Shown: one piece after another, positions 59,618 to 64,000 of the stretch | Layout of the letters: the number at the start of each line of letters is the position of its first letter | How positions within the stretch are numbered: position 1 is the stretch's first letter | NCBI RefSeq assembly: GCF_036924515.1 | Contig: NZ_JAZHRR010000001.1 | Span: forward strand, 6,667,001-6,731,000 | Source of the DNA: Bradyrhizobium sp. AZCC 1610 | GTDB taxonomy: Bacteria > Pseudomonadota > Alphaproteobacteria > Rhizobiales > Xanthobacteraceae | DNA length: 64,000 nt | Direction: 5' to 3' | The notes under the pieces: generated by a model | Databases searched by the model: none | Seen by the model: the letters and a program-made list of their open reading frames with translations, nothing else | Told to the model about the DNA's origin: nothing | Made by a program: the position numbers and the translations under genes

Positions 59618-60091
59618 ATGAAACTGCAGAAGATCCTTTTCAGCTTCGCCGGCCGGATCGGCCGCCGCACCTATTGGCTGGCAATCCTCGCCCTGATCGT
59701 CGCGGTGCTGGTCTTGACCTTCGCACCCTTTCTCCTCAAAAGCGAAGAGGCGGCCGTGCTGTTGGTCGCCTTGACCTCGCAATTCATATGGCTCTTAAGC
59801 CTGTGGCCGATACTGGCCGTGGGCAGCAAGCGATTGCACGACCGCAACAAGAACGGCTGGTGGCTGCTGATTTTCTGGCTGCTCCCCTTCGCCCTGTTCT
59901 GTGTCGGCTTCAGCATCGATTTCTTTGACGACCCCAACACCGTCCGCCGAAGCGGATATTTCTCGACCGGCTCGATCCTGATTTTTGCGAGCCTTCCGCC
60001 CGCGCTATGGGGCATCGTCGAGCTCGGCATTCTGCCGGGCACCAAGGGGCCGAACCTGTACGGCGCCGACCCGGCGCAACAGCTGGCTTGA
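59618..60091 (+). CDS. DUF805 family inner-membrane protein
   Basis: A 157-residue protein with three to four membrane helices. DUF805 landmarks are LFSFAGRIGRRTYWLAILAL near the N-terminus and SKRLHDRNKNGWWLLIFWLL between the second and third helices, ending LPGTKGPNLYGADP. The function of DUF805 proteins is unknown. ATG 59618 matches the family start. It is located immediately beyond the truncated toxin. Confidence 0.88.
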   Translation: MKLQKILFSFAGRIGRRTYWLAILALIVAVLVLTFAPFLLKSEEAAVLLVALTSQFIWLLSLWPILAVGSKRLHDRNKNGWWLLIFWLLPFALFCVGFSIDFFDDPNTVRRSGYFSTGSILIFASLPPALWGIVELGILPGTKGPNLYGADPAQQLA

Positions 60092-60127
60092 AAACCGCTT
60101 TGCGTCCCGCGGAGCCCTGTGCACTCG

Positions 60128-60184
60128 AATTACGGTGACAGTGCACCAAACTTGCTGCGAGTTAAGTGCACTGTTCACCGTAAA
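60128..60184. repeat. MITE-like 55-57 bp element, family E (copy 3)
   Basis: The terminal inverted repeat TTACGGTGACAGTGCAC at the left is answered by GTGCACTGTTCACCGTAA at the right, with one extra T. The centre CAAACTTGCTGCGAGTTAA matches the element at 61202, so the pair flanks the SRPBCC-ArsR genes. Confidence 0.85.
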
Positions 60185-60249
60185 TCCCATAGCGACTGTC
60201 GTCCGGCCCACCGGAAGCGGACAACGCGTACCAGATTTGTTCGTATTCG

Positions 60250-60753
60250 TTAAGTAGCGTTACTGCGTTCGACGTGCTGCGCCAGTTTCTCGAGGGTCTG
60301 ATAACCGAATTCGACCGCGCCGAATCCGATCCCCGCGTCGCGCTGAGCCTTCGTCGGATGCAACTGCCGCAAAGTGATGACGGTCTTGCCGTCGCTCTGC
60401 TCATCGAACGTGATGGTGGTGCGGAATATGCCAGGATCGTTGTCTTTGTCGGCGCCATGATCGATCTCGATCAGGTGCGGCCTCTCGATGCGCCGGAATT
60501 GCATCCGATTCGTATATCGCTTGCCGTCGGGAGCGATCATATCGAACCGCCATTCGCCGTTGACGCGAATATCCATTGACTTTGTCTCGACCCTAAAACC
60601 GGCCGGACCAAACCATTGGGGGAGATGGCGCGGATCAACCCAGGCGGAGAAAACCAACTCTCGTGGCGCGTTGATCACGCGCGAGAGGACGATCTCTCGA
60701 TCGAGCGCCCAAGTGGACAGGGACGTTTCATTTTGACTTGCGTTTGCGGGCAT
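60250..60753 (-). CDS. SRPBCC (AHSA1-like) protein
   Basis: A 167-residue protein with the START/Bet v1-like fold. It opens ALDREIVLSRVINAPRELVF, typical of AHSA1 proteins, and continues WFGPAGFRVETKSMDIRVNG and LIEIDHGADKDNDPGIFRTT. Many members are encoded beside an ArsR repressor, as here; they bind small hydrophobic ligands or act as chaperone co-factors. The 26-base overlap with the ArsR gene upstream indicates co-transcription from the ArsR promoter. Confidence 0.88.
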   Translation of the reverse strand: MPANASQNETSLSTWALDREIVLSRVINAPRELVFSAWVDPRHLPQWFGPAGFRVETKSMDIRVNGEWRFDMIAPDGKRYTNRMQFRRIERPHLIEIDHGADKDNDPGIFRTTITFDEQSDGKTVITLRQLHPTKAQRDAGIGFGAVEFGYQTLEKLAQHVERSNAT

Positions 60754-61093
60754 TAGACTTTTCCTCTTTCTTCAGTTTCTCAACGTACATTTCCAGTCGA
60801 TCCAGTCGTTGCTCCCAGATCTCCCTTTGGGCCGCCAACCAAACCTCGACGGTTGCGAGAGCTTCCGTCTGCAATGAGCACATCCTGACGCGACCGGTCT
60901 TCTCGGACGCAACGAGGCCGCTGCTCTCTAGAATGCGGATGTGTTTCATCAGGCTCGGGAGCGCCATTTCGAACGGCTTCGCCAGTTCTCCGACGGATGC
61001 CTGGCCATCACATAGTCGCATGACGATCGCACGACGGGTCGCGTCAGACAGGGCCCCGAAAACGTGGTCGAGTTGCATTGATTGGTTAGCCAT
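60728..61093 (-). CDS. ArsR-family transcriptional regulator
   Basis: A 121-residue winged-helix repressor. The motif DATRRAIVMRLCDGQASVGE leads into the helix-turn-helix and LMKHIRILESSGLVASEKTG is the recognition helix and wing. The metal-binding cysteine motif CxCxC of ArsR/SmtB sensors is absent, so it probably responds to another ligand. The ATG at 61093 (MANQSMQLDHVFGALSDATR) is preferred to one 12 codons upstream. Palindromes GTTAGC/GCTAAC overlap and precede the start, fitting autoregulation. Confidence 0.9.
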   Translation of the reverse strand: MANQSMQLDHVFGALSDATRRAIVMRLCDGQASVGELAKPFEMALPSLMKHIRILESSGLVASEKTGRVRMCSLQTEALATVEVWLAAQREIWEQRLDRLEMYVEKLKKEEKSNARKRKSK

Positions 61094-61102
61094 AAAGCTA
61101 AC
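61085..61102. promoter_or_regulatory. Putative ArsR operator 1
   Basis: GTTAGC-CATAAA-GCTAAC, a perfect 6-bp palindrome with 6-base spacer, spanning the ArsR start codon. A related site lies 33 bp upstream. ArsR-type repressors bind such imperfect dyads; binding is inferred from position. Confidence 0.6.
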
Positions 61103-61134
61103 TATAGTGGAGACACAAACGTGTGTCAATAAAA

Positions 61135-61152
61135 GTTAGCCAGACGGCTAAC
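61135..61152. promoter_or_regulatory. Putative ArsR operator 2
   Basis: GTTAGCC-AGAC-GGCTAAC, a perfect 7-bp palindrome with a 4-base spacer, upstream of the ArsR gene. It shares GTTAGC/GCTAAC half-sites with operator 1, which supports one regulator. Confidence 0.6.
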
Positions 61153-61201
61153 TAATAGATAGTGAGCACCGCGTCGTCGATCGAGTTCGCCAGAATTACG
61201 G

Positions 61202-61256
61202 AATTACGGTGACAGTGCACCAAACTTGCTGCGAGTTAAGTGCACTGTCACCGTAA
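61202..61256. repeat. MITE-like 55 bp element, family E (copy 4)
   Basis: TTACGGTGACAGTGCAC (61204-61220) and GTGCACTGTCACCGTAA (61240-61256) are perfect 17-bp terminal inverted repeats around a 19-base centre. It is nearly identical to the element at 60128. The short tandem GAATTACG before it (61193) resembles a partial copy, as at 55478. Confidence 0.88.
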
Positions 61257-61320
61257 CCCTTGCGAATCCCAATGCTGAGCAGGGCAGACCGCGCTCGACA
61301 CAGCGGCCGCCTGATAAAGC

Positions 61321-61677
61321 CTAATATCCGTCCGGCGGTGCGATATCTCGGAAGAGCCTGCCCGGGCCTCGAACGGTGCGCGCCGCGGGCTGTACGCGCC
61401 AGCTTGTCCAAAGCTTCTCGTCCGATGTGCAGTACAAGAGATATTCCCCGGGGTTGCGCGACGATTCGCGTCCCGCGGCCTGACTGCAGGCAGAGACTTT
61501 GTTTAGAGTGAGGACGTCCCTGATCTCTTGCGTAACCTCCAGCCAGGGACCGGGAAATCGCTCCGATGGCAACCGCATCGGACGAGCATCGGCCGTGCCA
61601 AGCAAACACGTCAGACCCAACAGCGCCAAGCTGCAATGATAAGCCGCTCGGAGTGGCTTGCGCGGAACTGATTCCAT
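61321..61677 (-). CDS. Hypothetical secreted protein, 118 residues
   Basis: From ATG 61677 (MESVPRKPLRAAYHC), preceded by GGAGCAGCGATC as ribosome site. The N-terminal hydrophobic stretch LALLGLTCLLGTADA is a plausible signal peptide. The mature part has no recognised domain; it includes PGPWLEVTQEIRDVLTLNKV and two cysteines (SACSQ, LLYCTSD). Function unknown. Confidence 0.6.
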   Translation of the reverse strand: MESVPRKPLRAAYHCSLALLGLTCLLGTADARPMRLPSERFPGPWLEVTQEIRDVLTLNKVSACSQAAGRESSRNPGEYLLYCTSDEKLWTSWRVQPAARTVRGPGRLFRDIAPPDGY

Positions 61678-61782
61678 GATCGCTGCTCCTTTTCCGCCGT
61701 CGGCGGACGCTCGGTTGCACACTTTGGTATTTGGCGACTTAAGCTGGGAACTGTTCGCCCGGACGCGTTCTGCTTCGGAAAC

Positions 61783-62550
61783 TCAGTGATGACCGAACGC
61801 TGCGGCCTCATCGACCCCGCCGACCACCTTCGCCAATGCCGCTTCATTGGATCGCACGAACAAAAAGCGGGACGCGACGGATATTTCTGCGTCGGCGCTG
61901 CCATCTTGGCCGATCAGGATTAGTCCCACTCCACCATTGGCTACAGTTAAAATGACGGGCTCGCCTGTCCACGTCTTGATTGGCTCCATTCCGATGATGA
62001 GAAATTCACCGATCGGCTGGTCAAAAAATTGGAGCCTCAATTGCGGCGCGACCTCTGCCGCCGCAAGTCCGAAACCTAATTGTTGAGCCCGCGCATAAAT
62101 GTCCGCCAGCCGCACAGTACCAGTCTGAAAGCCGAGTTCGGCCGCCGACACCGCAAAAAGCTCCACGCTTGCTTTCGCAGTGCCGACGGTAAAAGCCGGT
62201 CGAGCGAGAATTTCCTCGGCCAAGCCTCCGATGCTGCAGCCTGCTGCATCCAGCGCGTTAAGGAGAGCAAACGAATTTGCAAACGTCCCTACTGTAATCG
62301 TTCTCCACACCGGAACAGCGAAGGCGGATTTGACTAGAATCGGCGGAGTATTAGCTGAGGGAGCTTTCCTGAGCGTCAAGCGGTTCTGCAGGACGTCTCG
62401 CGCCGTACATTGAGCACTGGCTTCGCTCGCGAAGAGGACGATGCACACGGTGCAGAGCATCGCAACAAGGAGAATACCGCCACTTTGTCTTCGTATCGAA
62501 CAATGCGGTATGGCGTGGTAACCGCTTTCCTTGCCAGCAGTTCGGTCCAT
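61783..62550 (-). CDS. Hypothetical exported protein, 255 residues
   Basis: From ATG 62550. A hydrophobic segment GILLVAMLCTVCIVLFASEA at about 25-44 with ASAQ following looks like a signal peptide or anchor. The mature sequence is strand- and loop-rich with TARDVLQNRLTLRKAP, VWRTITVGTFANSFALLNAL and GEPVILTVANGGVGLILIGQ. No family recognised. Gap to the preceding gene is about 100 bp; the two may be co-transcribed. Confidence 0.6.
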   Translation of the reverse strand: MDRTAGKESGYHAIPHCSIRRQSGGILLVAMLCTVCIVLFASEASAQCTARDVLQNRLTLRKAPSANTPPILVKSAFAVPVWRTITVGTFANSFALLNALDAAGCSIGGLAEEILARPAFTVGTAKASVELFAVSAAELGFQTGTVRLADIYARAQQLGFGLAAAEVAPQLRLQFFDQPIGEFLIIGMEPIKTWTGEPVILTVANGGVGLILIGQDGSADAEISVASRFLFVRSNEAALAKVVGGVDEAAAFGHH

Positions 62551-63016
62551 AGCGACCTACTTGCGCATGTTATAGCGCGCGCCAATGCAATTGCTTCAGT
62601 ATGGTCCGCCCGCTGGTTCTCGGCAGGGCAAGCCTGTTATTCAAGAATAAGCGTTTGGGTCTCACTGCAATCTGAGTTCTCGAACGACCAGGTTGAGAAC
62701 AGCGCGCCGCTTTCAAAACGGAACCGACGCGACATCGGATCAAAGGATACTGCGGTGGCGCTTTGCGGTATGTGAACTGGTTTACATCCACTCAAAACGT
62801 TCCTTGCCGGTATGTCGCTTATTGTGAAGGTTTTCGGATGCCGGCCCCATGACGGTGGGGCAGCGCGCACGGGGCCGGCGCCCGCAAACCTCGAACGCTT
62901 GCTACGTGCTGTAGGTCACACGTGAACGCCGGTTCATAAAAATCCCTCGAACTTTCTCCTTATCGGGCGCGTCTTACAGGCATGTCAGGCAATCACGCCT
63001 GGAATGGAGAACACCA
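62551..63016. other. Intergenic region upstream of the His/Gly-rich gene
   Basis: 466 bases with no supported gene. GGCCCCATGACGGTGGGGCA near 62842 and GCACGGGGCCGGCG near 62868 form a GC-rich partial inverted repeat that could fold into a hairpin. The last 20 bases before 63017 contain GGAATGGAGAACACCA, the ribosome site of the next gene. Confidence 0.5.
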
Positions 63017-63322
63017 ATGTTTCGCAAGATTTCCCTCGCTGCTGTCGCGGCTCTCGCTCTGACCGCGGCTGCGGTTGCGCCGGCGTTTGCCGGCGGCGGG
63101 CACGGTGGTCATGGCGGACACGGTGGGCATGGTGGGCATGGTGGTGGGCACGGTGGCCACGGTCACGGCATGCATCACGGCCATGGTCATCATGGCCATC
63201 ACGGTCACTGGGGCCATCGCCACTTCGGGCCGTCGTTCTATGTCGGCGGAAGCTGCTACAAGACCATCTTCACCAAGTATGGTCCGCGCACTGTGAACGT
63301 CTGCGCGCCCGACATCTATTGA
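63017..63322 (+). CDS. Secreted His/Gly-rich small protein
   Basis: A 101-residue protein with a signal peptide (1-25, MFRKISLAAVAALALTAAAV then APAFA). Residues 26-70 are a run of GGHGGHGG and HGHH repeats with more than fifteen histidines, which may bind Ni, Zn or Cu. The C-terminal part GPSFYVGGSCYKTIFTKYGP has two cysteines (80 and 96). Function unknown; a metal-buffering role is only inferred. The ATG is preceded by GGAG. A terminator follows the stop. Confidence 0.72.
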   Translation: MFRKISLAAVAALALTAAAVAPAFAGGGHGGHGGHGGHGGHGGGHGGHGHGMHHGHGHHGHHGHWGHRHFGPSFYVGGSCYKTIFTKYGPRTVNVCAPDIY

Positions 63323-63340
63323 TGGCATAGCGCATGAACG

Positions 63341-63373
63341 GGAAAGGCCTCGGCCGGCGGCTGGGGCCTTTTC
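63341..63373 (+). terminator. Rho-independent terminator after the His/Gly-rich gene
   Basis: AAAGGCC and GGCCTTTT form the stem around a GC-rich loop TCGGCCGGCGGCTGG, with a T tract after the right arm. It lies between the two convergent genes and could stop both. Confidence 0.75.
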
Positions 63374-63377
63374 TCAT

Positions 63378-64000
63378 TCAGACTCCGGCCACCGACGACC
63401 AGACATCCGCAAGCTTGCGTTTGAAGGCCTGCCGGCGTGTCAGGGGCACGGCCTCTTCCTCATCCTCGGGGAGCCGAAGGCCGACCATGTTAACCCGGCC
63501 GCCACTGATGCTGCGTGCGACAAGAACGATGGGATCAAGCGCGAGCTCGGCGCCTTCCTTCGGCGCGTGATCAAGATGAATGTCGAAGTAATCCGATAGC
63601 GTCAGCTTCGCCTGCTCTTCGCCTACGGAAACGCCGTAGATCTCGGCCAGTTCGCCGAGCGTGTGTTCGCCCGATACCATGAAATCGCCGAGCAGATGCG
63701 GGTCGGGCGCCGAGCTCGGCGCCATGTCGACGAAGAAGCGATCCAGCGCCTCGGCCTTTTCCGGCGGCGCCAGCAGATAGAGGTAGTCGCCGGCCGCAAC
63801 CGGGTCGGCCTCGACCGGCGAGAGGATCCGCTCGTCGCGGATCACCAGCGTCGGCTTCGACCAGGATGGCAGCAGGCCACGCCGGAAGTAGAGGCTCTTC
63901 GGCCGCACCGGATAGCCGACCAGTTGCTGTTCGAGCTGGCCCGGCAGATCGAGCTCGACGCGCCGCGGGCCGCGGTCGACGCGCGGCAGCGCCACGTGCA
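63378..64000 (-). CDS. Potassium/proton antiporter (NhaP2/CvrA-like), C-terminal part
   Basis: The C-terminal 205 or more residues of a CPA1-type antiporter, running off the window edge at 64000 with the frame still open. The visible part starts VALPRVDRGPRRVELDLPG and has a regulatory TrkA-C-like segment (RDERILSPVEADPVAAGDYL, YLLAPPEKAEALDRF). It then has DPHLLGDFMVSGEHTLGELA and a CorC_HlyC-like end (GRVNMVGLRLPEDEEEAVPL). The membrane half lies beyond the window. NhaP2 relatives exchange K+ or Na+ for protons. Confidence 0.8.
   Translation of the reverse strand, partial: HVALPRVDRGPRRVELDLPGQLEQQLVGYPVRPKSLYFRRGLLPSWSKPTLVIRDERILSPVEADPVAAGDYLYLLAPPEKAEALDRFFVDMAPSSAPDPHLLGDFMVSGEHTLGELAEIYGVSVGEEQAKLTLSDYFDIHLDHAPKEGAELALDPIVLVARSISGGRVNMVGLRLPEDEEEAVPLTRRQAFKRKLADVWSSVAGV

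Noticed and set aside
63095..63205. Tandem GGTGGGCATGG-type DNA repeats as a CRISPR array or VNTR
   Set aside because: They are codon repeats encoding the GGH tract of the His/Gly-rich protein. Units are short and without unique spacers.

Overview
The window looks like a chromosomal segment of a Bradyrhizobium-type alphaproteobacterium (order Hyphomicrobiales). The basis is high GC, the conserved ChvI-ChvG-HprK-EIIA-HPr cluster next to pckA, close resemblance of many proteins (PyrE, glycogen phosphorylase, LepA, NuoD) to Bradyrhizobium versions, small orphan proteins typical of that genus, and dozens of palindromic intergenic repeats. The species cannot be told from the sequence alone. No rRNA, tRNA, CRISPR array, integrase or intact transposase was seen.

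Layout. 0-7.5 kb: sugar-phosphate and envelope genes (phosphohexomutase, retropepsin-like protease, HrpB helicase, UDP-glucose dehydrogenase, membrane acyltransferase). 7.7-20.3 kb: housekeeping and metabolism (PolA, LysE exporter, GST, PyrE, DUF2865 protein, small proteins, glycogen phosphorylase, thioesterase, arginase). 20.4-27.6 kb: the carbon/acid-sensing block of pckA, a decayed CHAT-domain gene, a HugZ-like gene, then ChvI-ChvG-HprK-EIIA-HPr as a tightly overlapping operon. 27.8-34.4 kb: SDR, glycosyltransferase, M15 peptidase, a caspase-fold protein with two YARHG domains, and LepA. 34.4-39.7 kb: an accessory patch that starts with a degenerate copy of the lepA 3' end and carries two genes sharing a PhoD-type N-terminal module, one of them fused to an unrecognised AT-richer C-terminal half, with an MFS gene between them. 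39.9-54.6 kb: catabolic and transport genes (acyl-CoA-dehydrogenase-like flavoprotein, PAS-GGDEF-EAL protein, FAD monooxygenase, Bug receptor, MepA plus a Spy-like protein, ModABC, IlvD, CoA transferase, GrdB-like protein). 54.6-62.6 kb: a low-density accessory region with orphan small genes, a stand-alone nuoD, a broken HigBA-type toxin-antitoxin pair, an ArsR/SRPBCC pair and MITE-like repeats. 62.6-64 kb: a His/Gly-rich secreted protein and the 3' part of a cation/proton antiporter gene.

How the genes work together. PckA, ChvG/ChvI and the incomplete PTS (HprK, EIIA, HPr) form the usual alphaproteobacterial link between gluconeogenesis, envelope/acid stress and carbon status. ModA, ModB and ModC form a molybdate importer. 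The phosphohexomutase, UDP-glucose dehydrogenase and acyltransferase could all feed surface polysaccharide synthesis.

The most notable observations are: a DNA polymerase I whose 3'-5' exonuclease site has lost three of four metal-binding carboxylates; the PhoD-module chimera beside a lepA-tail duplication; the nuoD region bounded by near-identical direct repeats; a 55-bp MITE-like element on both sides of the ArsR/SRPBCC pair; and relics of CHAT and HigBA systems. No complete new defence or biosynthetic system was found.
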